Assembly (NCBI RefSeq): GCF_000471905.2
Contig: NW_006494931.1
Span: 1,380,574 to 1,444,573 of the forward strand
Direction: 5' to 3'
Source of the DNA: Amborella trichopoda
Lineage: Eukaryota; Streptophyta; Magnoliopsida; Amborellales; Amborellaceae
Length of the DNA stretch: 64,000 nt
Shown here: in pieces, positions 1 to 13,000 of the stretch
How positions within the stretch are numbered: position 1 is the stretch's first letter
Layout of the letters: each line of letters starts with the position of its first letter
The notes under the pieces: model-generated
Database searches by the model: none
Told to the model about the DNA's origin: nothing
What the model saw: the letters and a program-made list of their open reading frames with translations, nothing else
Program-made: the position numbers and the translations under genes

Positions 1-56
1 GGGTGTGGGAGGGTCTCATAGGATCATTACTCATATATATATATATATATATATAT

Positions 57-491
57 GGAAGATACTACAAAACGCCTATAGGCGAAAATGAACAGTAATT
101 TTACCTATCCTCATCACTGTTCAAAATTCATCGCACAGTCACTATTCTTCGGTAGTGTTTCATTTTTTTTCTACAAATCGGAATAACTTGAAATTTGGAG
201 CGTGTGTTCATCAAAAATAGGCCAATCTACGAAAAATATAAAAAAAATATTTTACATGAAAAAACCAAAATGGTCAATTTGTTTTTTGCGAATTATCTTT
301 TTTATATTTTCATTAGGTGCGTCTCATTAAGATGTACACACGCTCCAAATTTCAGGTCATTCTGATTTGTAGAAAAAAAAAAAAATGAAATACTACCGGA
401 CAATCGTGACCGTGCGATGAACTTTGGACCATGATGAGGGTAGGAGAAATCACTGTTCATTTTTGCCTATAGGCATTGGGAAGACTTGTCC
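57..491. mobile_element. Foldback MITE with ~150-bp terminal inverted repeats
   Basis: The left arm (about 57-225) returns as its reverse complement at about 325-491: a block with CGCCTATAGGCG, then ATGAACAGT, GTGCGATGAA, and a CATTTTTTTTCTACAAATC block with GGAGCGTGTG. The middle is short and AT-rich. Both outer ends abut TA repeats (33-56 and 492-540), consistent with a TA target, but the repeat hides any exact duplication. There is no coding capacity. It probably belongs to a Mutator- or Tc1-like class, which I cannot settle. Confidence 0.8.
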
Positions 492-544
492 ATATATATA
501 TGTGTGTGTGTGTATGTATATATATATATATATATATATACATA

Positions 545-893
545 CGGGTGCGGTTTGTATAAGGTTGCAACCTTAAACAATCCAATTATGGCACACCTAC
601 AAAGTTTATAAATCTATTTTCATATCTAATTATAAAAATTTAAACTCAAAAAATGGCTAAAATCAAATAGATTTATAAACATATGAAAATTTTGAAATTG
701 GACGGTCTAAATAATGTTTTGTAAGATGCACTATTTCTGAGACTAAATTTTTCTTTTTCCATATTCATATATCTCGATGTCGAGATGATCAACTAGAGTT
801 TCCAATATTAAAATAACATTTTTTGATGGATTTTTGAGGTGGATCTATAAGTCTACATTTCAAGTTTGCAACCTTATATAAACTTTTTTCTAT
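545..893. mobile_element. Small inverted-repeat element (MITE-like)
   Basis: The start contains GTTTGTATAAGGTTGCAACC and the end contains TTTGCAACCTTATATAAAC, which is the reverse complement with few changes. The interior (about 350 bp) is AT-rich and non-coding, with a further inner repeat of AAATAGATTTATAAAC type. TA-rich microsatellites flank both sides. Confidence 0.65.
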
Positions 894-966
894 ATATATA
901 TATCACACACACACACACACACATACACATATCATACAAGTTATTCAGGCCAAAAGTTTTAACCAC

Positions 967-1054
967 CTTATCTCTGTGAACAATGGTCGCTAATGGCTCT
1001 ACTAGCTCTCCATTGATTTGAATATCAAGCTTTATCAATTCACTTTCCCTATAC
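967..1054 (-). CDS. cpLEPA: cpLEPA exon m: LepA C-terminal domain
   Basis: 88 nt that complete Gly, then [20 protein letters not shown] and LATIVHRDK. The acceptor is TTGGCAG and the donor GTGGTT. The reading frame closes at phase 0, and the next exon (usually beginning AYSVGRAL in plants) was not found between 1 and 960, so it lies off the window. Confidence 0.94.
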
Positions 1055-4000
1055 CTGCCAACAAAACAACCATGAAGTTACAAAGCAAAATACAAAAAAG
1101 GATTATTAGATTCTTTGACTGAAATACCTACAAAACATTGTGATTTGCAGTCTAAGGTTATCTCCATGGAGGCCGAGGGGCATGAAGGATTGACATCAAA
1201 TATGGTCATGGAGGCCTCTGGGACAACAATCGACCCTCCTAGGGCTGTTAGATCTTCTTCACAGAGGACAAGGGTGGAGGACGAAGCAGAGGCATATTCA
1301 AAAGAGACAAAGGAGGATAACAATTATGTTGAGGAGGGAGATGATTCCAATGATCATGGCTTGACTTCAATGCATATGATGCAGTTGACCTTGTTTTTTC
1401 TGATGATGATTGATGAGTGATGACTGAAGACTTTTTAAGTTTATATTTCTTTCAATTTTCTTTTCCTCCTCTTAGTTATGTGTATGTAAGTTGAAACTAT
1501 GTATGGACTATAGATATGGAACTTATGGAGTATGGAGAAGTGTCTGTGGAGTTGTGGACTATGGACATTTGATGTCCTATGTATTATTTAATTCCATTTC
1601 TTTATGATAAATCGATGTCTTGCCGTCTTGGATTATATTTTTCTATTTTTACTGTGTATGGACTACAGAGTGCATGGAGTTTGGATTATCGTATGGACTA
1701 TGGAGTATGGTCGAATACTCTAATGTTTAAAGGTTTGAAGTTTGAGCTTTGAACTTTGATTTTTGAATTTGAAATGTATGGAACTATGGAATAATGGACT
1801 TTGGATAAACTATATATATGCATTTTCTAATTTTCACACAGGATTTGAACCTAAAATAATTGGACAGTTGAGTTCTATGCTTTTTATTCTACCTGGGTCG
1901 CACATGTTTTGGGCAGCCTGGACCCTCCCCGACCGCTTAGGCGCCGCCCAATGTTTTTTGGAACACTGGCCCACCCCTTGCACTTTTTGAGCCTTCCATT
2001 TGAACTAACTTACACCTCTTAACAAGTGTTGCACTAGATTTGCATTGCACATAGCTAGCCGACCTAAGTTAACTTTCTCTCATCTTATCGCCTATTGGAA
2101 ACACACCTAAATTCTCCCGAATGTATTCATTTTCAATTCTATCCCTTCTTCTCTTGCCAGTCATCCATCTCAACATCCTCATCTTAGCTACACTCATCTT
2201 AAACATTCTGCCCTATAAAGAAAAGCTGATCTCACAGCTGTCCTATAGAACTTGCCCTTCAGCGACATTGGTAATGGTATGTGTCGATCACATAATGCTT
2301 TGGTTGCACATCGCTCACCCAGCTCTAATTCTATATGCGACATCTTCCTTAATCTCTCCATTTTCCTAGATGGTCGAACCAAGATATCGAAACTGTGCTC
2401 TTTTTGGTATTTCTTGGCCATCAATCTTAACTACTTCCTCGACTTTACTCCTATTGTTACTAAACTTGCATTCCATATACTCTGTCTTAATCCAGCTAAT
2501 TTTAAAACCTTTAGATTCTAGAGTATCCCTCCAACGTTTTGAGAGGTGTGGCTCTGTGGAACTCAAGGTATTAAATTTTAAAAATTTCTTTTACTTTTAT
2601 TTCAAATACCTGAATTCCACTTACATGGGCCACAAGATATTGCTGTCAATTAAAATAATACCCTAGATACAACGTAGAATCTTTATTTTCACTACAAAAA
2701 AAAACAGAAACTATCCATGAGCTTTAAACTAACTTCTACTATAATTTTTAGTACAAAATATGTCCCTGGAAATTCACAAAAATTAGAAAATAAAACTAAA
2801 AATTAATTAAAACTATTGGGAAGACTTATTGAAGATGTTTGGATTTACCCTATCAGGTCTTGGTACCCTATCAAAATTCGACAAGCTGCATGATTGGATC
2901 AGGTGATGGAGGATCTGTCGGAAGGGATGTTGAAGAGCTGGTTTCTAAACAAAAAATTTGGAAAACCTGTCATATAGATATAATATGGCTGTTTCTATCC
3001 TTCTCAAACAACCAACTCATAACAATGAAATCACCCCTTACACACCAATGGGTGGTGAACCAGGAGGCAACTTGGTTGACTTCTATTCCCTAAAAGCTTC
3101 TTAGAGATTTGTTCTATTGGGCCCATAGACCGGGGGGGAATTTCCCATGAAATTGGTCTGACACTTCTGAGAGACAGATTGAGACCAAGAAATTGCCTAT
3201 CAGAACAGAGTTGAAGGCATGCATGGAACAATCTCGGATGATACATATCCCCTAAGGCCTCCTAAGCAGGAAGGGAACCTCTTTGATAGCTCTCTGCAGA
3301 CACAGACTGGCAGTGATATCCAGCTGAGTGGTTTTAGGAGCTGGATTAAGACTTGATTCCGCCAACCTCGATGAGAGGGACATGGCTGGCAGATTTGTTG
3401 GAGACAATGATTAGAAACAAATTTTCAGGATTTTTCCAACCCTGATTTTTCAGGTGGAATTATTCTTTGTTTTTTATGGTTGGTGAAGATCTGCCATTCT
3501 TCTAAGTTTCATCCAAGCCATGGCCGTGGTTGGCTTGTTGGGGCCGAGGCACAAGCGTGGTGGAGGACTCTCATCCACCCCCACCTTTTTGCCCTATGCA
3601 AACCAAGAAACAGTTTTTTATGATGACCAGTTGAATTGAATATGGAATGGTTTTCTATTCAATGGTCTCCACTAACATCTAGATGCAGCCAAGGGGGAGA
3701 ATACCGAAAGGTTTCCAGTTAATTTTCATGAAGCCTCCACAGAGATCTTGGATTTCGTAAAAACTACTTGGTTCGAAACATAAGCGGTAAACAATGCTTT
3801 TACTTGGGCAACCATAGAGCAAGTCGGAGCACTGCCGCATGGAAGGACGGCCTTTTGAGTATCCAGTGCCCTCAGGGCTTCTTCCTGGGTCTGGAAAGAG
3901 AACAGGACCTTTCCATCATGAGTGAACCTACAGGTTACAGGAGGATTCCAGTCTTTGGGACTGCAGGAACAGATCCTTCTCACGCCATTTCTTGGAGGAT

Positions 4001-7000
4001 CAAACACTCCAGCCAGCAAAGATTGCAACAACGTCCATCGTTCTCTCTTTCTCAGTTTAAGTCCAACCCCAATGAGACGGTAAAGTATCTCCCCCTAACT
4101 GTAGAGGTCACTGTGGAGCACAACTTGGGAAGTTTTGCAGATGTTGATAGCCCAAAGCAACTGGTGGTGGGATCCGAAGGGTAGAGGGGTGAGTGGTGAG
4201 ATAAATCTAATCGGCTTCATCCTTAAAACACATTATCGGTGGTTTCATGTGTGGGAGGTAGATGAGGTTGAGTGGCTTGTTTCTTGTTGGGATGAGCAGG
4301 AAATTGAGAGGCCAGTATTGGCTGGAGGCAGATGTGTATTGAGTCTTCTGTTCATGGATTTGTTTCAGAAATACTGCTTGGCAGACCCAATAGGTAGGTT
4401 GCTGAGGGCGGCAAGTCTATTATTGCTCTGAACTGAGGGGTTTGGAGCTCCTTCGTGTATACTCTCATAATGCTGAACTAAAGGGTATTCAAGAAGAAAA
4501 TTTTTCTCACCAATGTATATGAGCGGTAGAAACTCTAAATAGAAAATGATCAACTTGTATGTAAGTCACTTCAATAAAAAATTACAGGGTTTATTCTATC
4601 ACTTCCAAAAATACAAATCCCTTCAATCCAAATGCCTGAGTTACTTGTAGCTCTATCGATTGTTCACTGCAAACCATTATAAAAAGGCATCCATAGATTA
4701 TTGTTTAAAATCATTACCCCACAAAAGAGTACTCCATACTGGCATAACCTTTGCTCTTAGACTTCAGCTGATCAAAGAAATCCCCCACCATCTACAAAAG
4801 TTAGCCAAGACTTATAAGATTCAGATACATAGCCAACACATCAATTGTGCCCTGAAATGATTTAGTACAGCAAAATCAGGAACTACAAAGGAACAGGTAA
4901 TCAATACCTCTGCCAGCGGCAACTCATAGACAATTGAAGCCCGATTCTCAGTGATAAATTTCATTTCTTTAAACAAACCACGTCTGTCTTGAGCAAGCTC
5001 CATGAGGGAACCGATATAATCTTTAGGTGTGATCATCTCTATCTAAAAAAACAAAAAAACAAACGAAAAGAAATTTTTTTATCAACAACTAGAATGTTTA
5101 AATGGAAGACAAGTGATTATTACTTCCAAACTAGAGAGAATAAGTTCAAATTGCTGAATCCAAATAGAAATTTGAGAAGTAATTAAGAAATAGAGAGAAT
5201 AAGTCACAACCTTTACATATGGCTCCTCAATAGATTTCCGCTTTCCTGGATCCGAAAGTGCAGACGGATTAGAGCACTCAACCTAGGTCCGTCATAAGGA
5301 ATGATGTAAGAAGAAGACTCAAAAGGGAATGGGAAAAGAGATAACTTGAAAAGACCACCTCTTCTTAATCCCAATTGAAAAGAGCGTCACTACAAACTTT
5401 GTCCTCAAAGCAACATTCAATAATGGAAAATGGAAAAGAAAATAATGAGGCAAAAAGGTGATTGAGATGCTTCTAATTACTAGCCTCCTAGCCAAAATAA
5501 TGATGCCACAACTAAATCTTCTAAGTTGCTAAGGTGGCATTAAAGACCCTAGATTTGAAAATCAATGATTTATAATCAAACAGGGTTGCATTTTAGTTCC
5601 ACATCTGAAATAGCTCCTAGTACTTTTTTTTCTCCCCCAATCTCTTAAATTATTGCATTCTAAGCGTAGTATATTGGTGATACTAAACCATAGTTATTAG
5701 ATACGATTCTGAATATGAGTCATTTTAGGAATCAGAATCGTGGAATTACAATCAACTAAAAGACACCAGTTTTCATAATCGACATCCGTACAAGAGGGAT
5801 TGTGGGAAACGGGATTCCTATTTTAGAGGACTCGATATTCGACCAAAATGGAATCGAGAAATTTACTTCCCATCATTCTTTTCAAATGACTGCATACGAT
5901 TGCACAAGATAGAATAAAGAATGGACAACAGAGGTTCCTCCTCCTCCAACTTCCACTTGCCTCCCCTCTACGCCATCGACGCCCATTTGCTTAAGTCCCC
6001 ATCCAACCCCACCCCCCCCCTTCCTTGTGGCTTGAGGTAGAAGGCTTGTATCACCATACAGTCTTGGCTTGGCAACCGGCTTCTCCTCCCTCTGCCCGCG
6101 ATGTCCAACCTTTGGAGCTCGGTGGCCAACCCCCTCCGGCTCATGAAGAATGGATTATAGTGAATTGTAGGCATCCACCTAGGGCTCGTATCAAACGTCC
6201 ATCTCCTCATTGCATGGTCGCAAACCCGCCCCCCGTGACCCTTGACACTTTGTCCCGGCCTGAACCTGCCCTTTTGCTTGAACATGACACCTATCCCCTC
6301 ACTTTTGCAATGTTGACCACGCCTGCATCTGCCCTATCGCCTGGACATGACACTTGTCCACCTACCTCAGCAACTTTCTTCTATCCCGTCAACCCACCTT
6401 TTTTACTGCTTTATCCCCATCGCAATCATCACCTCTCTCTACCCACGTGGCTAAGCCCTCCCAAGCATGCCATGTACCCCCCTCTCCGCATTCTAATCCT
6501 ACCTTTTTCCTTCCTCAGTACTCTTCCGCGGGCAAGTCATCTACAACTGCTCCTTCCCCCTCATTTATACCCTCGCCACATGACCAACTCGTCTTCTCAC
6601 ATCTCTCCCGCGACAACAGCTGCTCTACCCCCTACTCCCCTATGACTATGGCCCCAGCCAATATGTTCCATTCTCAACAATGGCCCCTTTTTCCCTCAAT
6701 GGATATTGCCGCTGCCCCTGAAACAACCACTATCTCTGACTCCCCACCATCCTCTGTTCTTGCTCTAGTGGTTTCGCCCAACACCCCTCAGCTACCCCAG
6801 GTCTCGCCCCTCGCCCTTCACACTAGGCATGTCTCCACCAGCCCTGCCCTCATGGCCCTTCACGCTGACCCTTCCCCCTCTATCTCTTCCCCTGAGCCTT
6901 GCTTGGCTCCTTTCCTGAGGCATCACTGCCATCCTGCTCACATCCCCCACTCGACTATGCTTCCCTCTCCTCATCGACGCTCACACCACCGCTCTTTCCT

Positions 7001-10000
7001 CTCTGGTCCCTTCACAAGGATCCATACAACACCACCCCTCTCCCTCGCCGTGCATCTTGCAGCCCAGACCACTATCCCTCTTCCCCACATGGCCCAACCT
7101 ACCCCCACGACCTCAGTTCACCCATCTCTTCTTTCCTTACCTTATGTCTCACCTTAATCCCTCTTAGCCTCTCCTTAGGGTTTTCTTGCTTCCCCCTTTT
7201 CTGTGCCCCTGCTTTCTCTCCGCTTATGCCTAGCCCCACTCCCTACCTCTCAACTTTACCCACACCCTCCCATCCCTATGTCCGTCCCAGTGCCAACTCT
7301 CCCTCCTTCAGCACCGAGATTCCCTCCTCGGCTCCTCTGCTTGCTCCCATTCTTCTGTTAATTCGATTAGGATTACTCCAATATGCATATATCTAAGTTT
7401 CTAATATTGCTTTGAGTTTTGCAATTTTGGTTTTGTCAAAAATTGATATTTCAACAGAACCATTTTCTGAGGCTTTAGAAGTTGTATTACCACCCAAATG
7501 TTTAAAGTGTCTAGCATTCCAAAATTGGAACTTTGACAGTTTATATATTTCTTCTTTCTTAAGAGTCTTTAATTTTTCTAATTTAGACCCATCGATTGTA
7601 AATTCTTCATGAATTACATCTCCTAATTCAAGAACTTCTTGATGCTCTTCATCAGGACCTTCTTGTATATGTTATTCATTCATCATGAAGACTATTTCGG
7701 ATTCTGAATCACTGCTTTCTGATTCAGTTTCAACTTCAAATATAATTGGTTCATTGTTGGAAATTTCTTCTGTGAAACAAATTTCATAATCATTTTCTTC
7801 AAGAATTTTTATCATTTTCTTAATATTTTTTTTCCTTTTTGACAACAATTTGGGGCAATATGTCTTCCTCATTGCATATATAACAACGACAACTTGTTTG
7901 GGTTTGTTGATATTCTTCTTGACTACATATCGTTTTTTACGATTGAAGTTTTTCTTTTTATTCCACTTCTTCCATTTGAAAGTTTTCTTTTGTTTTTTAT
8001 TTTCGCAACCAAATTCAAAATTGTTTTTTAGAATTCGGCTGCAATCTCTTTCTCCAAGTCCTTTCTTGATTTGTTTGTTTGCTTTTAAGTCGAAGCAATG
8101 ACTTTTAATTGTTCGGAAAACAAATCTTATTCTATTTCCCAGTATCATGTGATGATGTATCACTGACATATTTACTATATTCAGTGTTACAAATTTCATC
8201 CCATGGTGATGGTAATTTATGGAAAAATTGTTTTTTCCATAATTCTGATTTATTTTCATTCAACAATTGGTACCATTTTTTAAATTCTTCAGCAAAAGCT
8301 TCGAATTCTTTAATGTTACAAAGATGTATCTTTAAGAAAGTGTATTTTGCATCATTTTGCAGTTTATACTCATCTATGTGTCTACGAAATTCTTCTTTTA
8401 AGATTTTTGTGAAATCTTTCAGGATGTCTTCCATTTTCCTTTCTCTATTAAGCATATTAGTTTTTTCTGCTTGCCCTCTAGTTGAGACTTCTCATTTACG
8501 AAGAAATTGCAAAGTATCTCCTTGCAATGTTCCTGCTAAATTGTCTGAAAATTTTTCTTTAGTCCAAACTGTTTTGTTAAGACTAGAGTCAAGGATTGAG
8601 CCCAGTCATCAATGGCTTGACCATATTCTCCAAGATATGTGCCATTTACATTGACATTTTGTTTGCGTAAATCATCTCTTTTAGGGTTTACCTCAGGGAT
8701 AGGGTTTGAACGGAAGGAAAAGCTTTATTTTCTTCGTTCTGAAGAAATTCTTCTTTTTTTATAATTTGAAGGTATTCTTCAAATTCTTCGGGTGTCCAAT
8801 GCCTAGTCTCTGGGTCTAATTCTAGGTGATCTCGATCTTCAATCTTTCTTTTACCTTTTGATTTAGAGTCTTTGGTTTCAGACTCTTCATTTTCAGATTC
8901 TGATTAGTTTATTTCACTTGCAGCAATCTTTTCTGATTCTGCATCACTATCATCTAAACTGATTATTAGATGAAAATTGTTTCTTAACATGAGTTTTTCA
9001 TGTTCAGTAAATAATCTTTGCATATTAGAAATAAGATAATTTCTTACATCTATATCTCTTTCTTTTATATATAGTGATTTCCAATATTCAATTATTTCTT
9101 TGTTGGCTTCAAAGTTTTTTTAATCTTCTTCTAGAGTTAATATTTCTGTTACATAAAAAAGTCTTTTTCTTGCTTCATATTGTTTTTCAGAATCAAGTTT
9201 TTTATCCATGAGTGAATTCACAGTGGATAATAACCTTTTTTATTCTTGATTTAGGTCAGTATTTTTTATTGAACCTAAAATTTTATTTTTTCTTCAATTT
9301 TCATTAACCTGTTAATCATTTGTTTATGATTTTCAGATTGTATTTTATGACCTAGTCTAAACCAACTATTGCATATATCTATTAAACCATTTAGACCTCT
9401 GCTAATACTTTTGAACTACTACATGGCTGATTGTCGATGACAAAAAAGCATGACAACATGAAATTGTCACGATGAGACAAGATTTGTGTGGAACTCAGAA
9501 GCCTTATGAGAACTACCACCAGTAGTAAGATTTCTATTTCTCTATCTAGCTAAAGTTACATTTTATCCTAGAGACTTAGAAGGAACATTTACCGGTAAAG
9601 CCAACAAAAGGAACTGAATTGACTCGTTTCCAAAGAGCAACAACAGGTAATGACAGAACCTTCTAAATCACAGTGAAGGCAATAATCTTGGTTGATCAGC
9701 CCCAATCTAATTTAGGAGCTCTATAATCCTTAGAAAGTTTTGTACCAAGCAAGACTCCAAATGAATTCCATGATATTTTTATGTCGGGGTCTTCAATTCA
9801 AGTGATAAATCCACAATGTGCACAAATGTTACATCTTATTCTCTTCTTTCTACCCAAGTAACTAAGACTTGAGGCATGTCGGCCCACAAACAAACTAGTC
9901 GTCAAGGTGATCACAACCCAATAATTACACAAATGAGGATATTTTTGGATAACCCGATCACAACTTAGCACAGAGATAGCAAAAAATTTGAAGAATAATG

Positions 10001-13000
10001 TGACCAAACAAAATGAGAAATTGATGAAGAGAAAAATTGTTCTTATTCTTTATTTTTATTCAACTTTAAAGGATGTATATTATAGTTTACTTTTAGGGCT
10101 TATTTCTAGGGTTTTTAGTTCTTTAAGGATTCTAGGGCTTTATATTTTTTTTGTTTATTTCATGGGAACTATTCATAAAAACTATTCATGAGCATTATTC
10201 ACAAGTACTATTCATATAACTAAAATTGTCATTACAAAATTTAAATTTAAGTTTAAGTTAGGATATGTAGGTCATTTTAGTCATTGTATGGACATGTAAT
10301 GTCCTTGAACATTGAATTATAATATATAAAGTGTGTGGGGCCATGAGAGGGTAAATTACACATGATTTTTAAAAATTAAAAGAGAGAAACGCTTAGGCTT
10401 TTGGAACCCTAGCTTGGGGTATGGAGAAGAAACCCTAGGTTTCTTTGAATTATGCTTGTGTTTAGCTTTGTTTTCTTGTTGATTTTACAGTTCCCTCAAT
10501 TTTCCCCTGCATCAGAAATTAATAACCTGCTAAAAACTCCCAAGTTTCACAAATAACTCTCAAGCCAGTACGAACTCCACCCAAAACTCTTCATTCAAAT
10601 GGAAATTGTCCAAAAAAAATTCTATGTAGACCAATGTAAAACAAAAACTCAAAAGAAAATTTTCAATTACAACGAATTTCACAAATCAAAATGGGCAATG
10701 CAAAGAAAACCCCAATCATAAATGTCTCTTGTCACAAGATTCAAGAAATCTACCAATCCAGGGTGTATGAATTACCAAACTAAAAGTACCAATCATGGTT
10801 GAAATTTCAGCAAACCCTCAAATACAAAATGTCCATCCAAAAAATGATCTAGTTCCTAAAACATCATTTCCAACTAAGTTAAATATCATGCCAACTATTA
10901 AGAACCAAGCTTTTTACAATTGAAAAATCCGAAACAAGGGAAAGGACTGTGTCTTTTTCCATAGAGCACAGAAGACCCAGGCAATTGTTAGAGACATGCA
11001 AGTGCAGCAACTACAAGCACAATATATTGTTTCATTGCTTAAATCATTACAGAGTGTCCAGCCAAGCAAATCCAATAGCCAAATGATGGTCATGAGCATG
11101 ACATAGAAGACTAACAGTTTATTGAACACTAAAAAGACTGTTTAAATCACTACAGTGTCCAGCCAAGCAAATCCAATAGCCAAATGATGGTCAGGAGCAT
11201 GACATAGAAGACTAAAAATTTATTGAACACTAAAAAGACTCCAATTTATTGAACAGTAGCACAACAAACAAGAAGACTCACTTAGAAGACTCCGTTTTGT
11301 TGAAGACCAACATAACATATTGTGAAGGTGGTGGCGCTTGTAGTGGAGTGGTGGTGGAGTAATGGAACTTGTGGTGTAGTAGTGGTAGTGGTCGTGGAGG
11401 GTAGGCAGGGGAGTGGTGATAGTAGAGTGGTGGCGGTGGTGAAGTGGATGGTGATGGTGGGCAGGCGGTGGTGGCGGGGTAGTGGTGGTGGTGGTGACAT
11501 GGTGGTGTGATGGTGGAGGTGGTGGTGGTAGGTGGTGGTTGAGTGGTTGTGGTGGAGCGGTGAAACTCGTGGTCATGGGAGAGCAATGGTGGTGGCGGTG
11601 GCAGGTAGGCAATGGAGTAGTGATAGCAGACTGTCAAAGTCGGTGCAGTGGTGGTGGTGGTGGTGGCGGGCAGGCAGTGATGGTGGTAGAGTGGTGGTGG
11701 TAGTAGTGCAGTAGTGGAGGTGGTCTTATGGTGGTCGTAGTGGTGAAATGGTGGTGGTGGTGATGGCGGTGGAAATGGTAGAGTGGTGGTGGTAGTAGTG
11801 CAGTAGTGGAGGTGGTCTTATGGTGGTCGTAGTGGTGAAATGGTGGTGGTGGTGGTGGTGATGGCGGTGGAAATGGTGGAGTGGTGGTGGGTGGTGGCAG
11901 TGGCAACTAGCCGGGTGGTGGTGGTGGTAGAGTGGTGATGTTGGTGGAGAGGTGGTGGTAATGGTGATATTGATGGTGGTGGGGAGAGTGAGTATTTGAA
12001 TTTTTTGCAAAATAACTTGGAGTTGTTTTGCAAAAAAGTTCAATAAGGGGGTCCCAATTGCAGCTGGAAAACAATTCATATTTGTGAATCAAACCTTCTT
12101 TGAGGTCAAACTGCTGGTGGGAATTTTCATATAGGCCCAAATTGAAATTTGGCTAGGAAATCAAATGGTGCTTAAAAAATCATTAACATGAGGAAATAAG
12201 GATGGTTCTGAGTAAGACATGGCTGGATATAAACTATAGCAGGTCTAGGGTCATGAGAGATTACTGTATCACCATTCACACAATTAACTCGGTAAACGAC
12301 GCTTGGAGCAGTAGTTATTAGCTTTAAATTGTACTCTCTCTCAAGCCTTTCCTGAAAAAGTAAGTTTTAAGGCAACAAATCAATTACTATATCAGAAGCT
12401 AGGTTCTCAATCCCAATAATTAAGGAAAACATTAAGGGACTCGAAGACTAAGCAAACCTGAACAATTTCCATATGGAGCAGACCCAGAAATCCACATCGG
12501 AAGCCAAAGCCCATGGCGCTCGAAGTTTCAGGCTCGAACTACACATTTTTACAGTACGATATAGTTATTTTTGAATCCACAATATTGAGGTCACGACTAT
12601 AAGTTGGCAATCAAATAACTACATGGAAAATGAGTATAAAGTACAACAAATCAGCTTCCAATTCACAACAGACGCAAAGGACCACTTAATGCACTAAGGT
12701 CATATACAATTTATCGGCACCAGAAGGCATCTTGCAAAAGACACCAAAATCATAGCAACAACAAAAGAACACGAAATGTGACTAATCCTCAGTTCCATAT
12801 CATGCTAGGCATGAATACAGGAAGAATAAGGCCCAATGTGGACGGACCAAGTTTTGGGGATAAGGCCATGTTTCTACTCCACCCATTTAGGAGTGAAAAA
12901 GAGTCGAGGTTCGTCAACTCAATTATTCATGGTGGACGGAAATTCACAACCTAGCTTATCAAGGAAACAACACCAATACTCCCAACAAAACACTCACGAC

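Noticed and set aside
57-491. The hairpin as a microRNA precursor
   Set aside because: Arms of about 150 bp with uniform similarity and TA flanks fit a MITE. Nothing singles out a mature microRNA.
3726-4184. Opposing open frames of 101 and 138 codons as host genes
   Set aside because: Neither has a recognised domain. Stops border both, and the stretch lies inside a cpLEPA intron in repeat-like sequence.
6354-7396. Pro/Ser-rich frame of 267 codons as a possible cell-wall protein gene
   Set aside because: No signal peptide or regular extensin repeat, several frames are open together, and the start joins a DUF4283 end as in the LINE ORF1 at 46 kb.
11220-12079. Several overlapping His/Pro/Thr-rich open frames on the minus strand
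   Set aside because: They come from reading the CCA/CAC satellite, which stays open in several frames at once. No start context, domain or codon structure of a gene.
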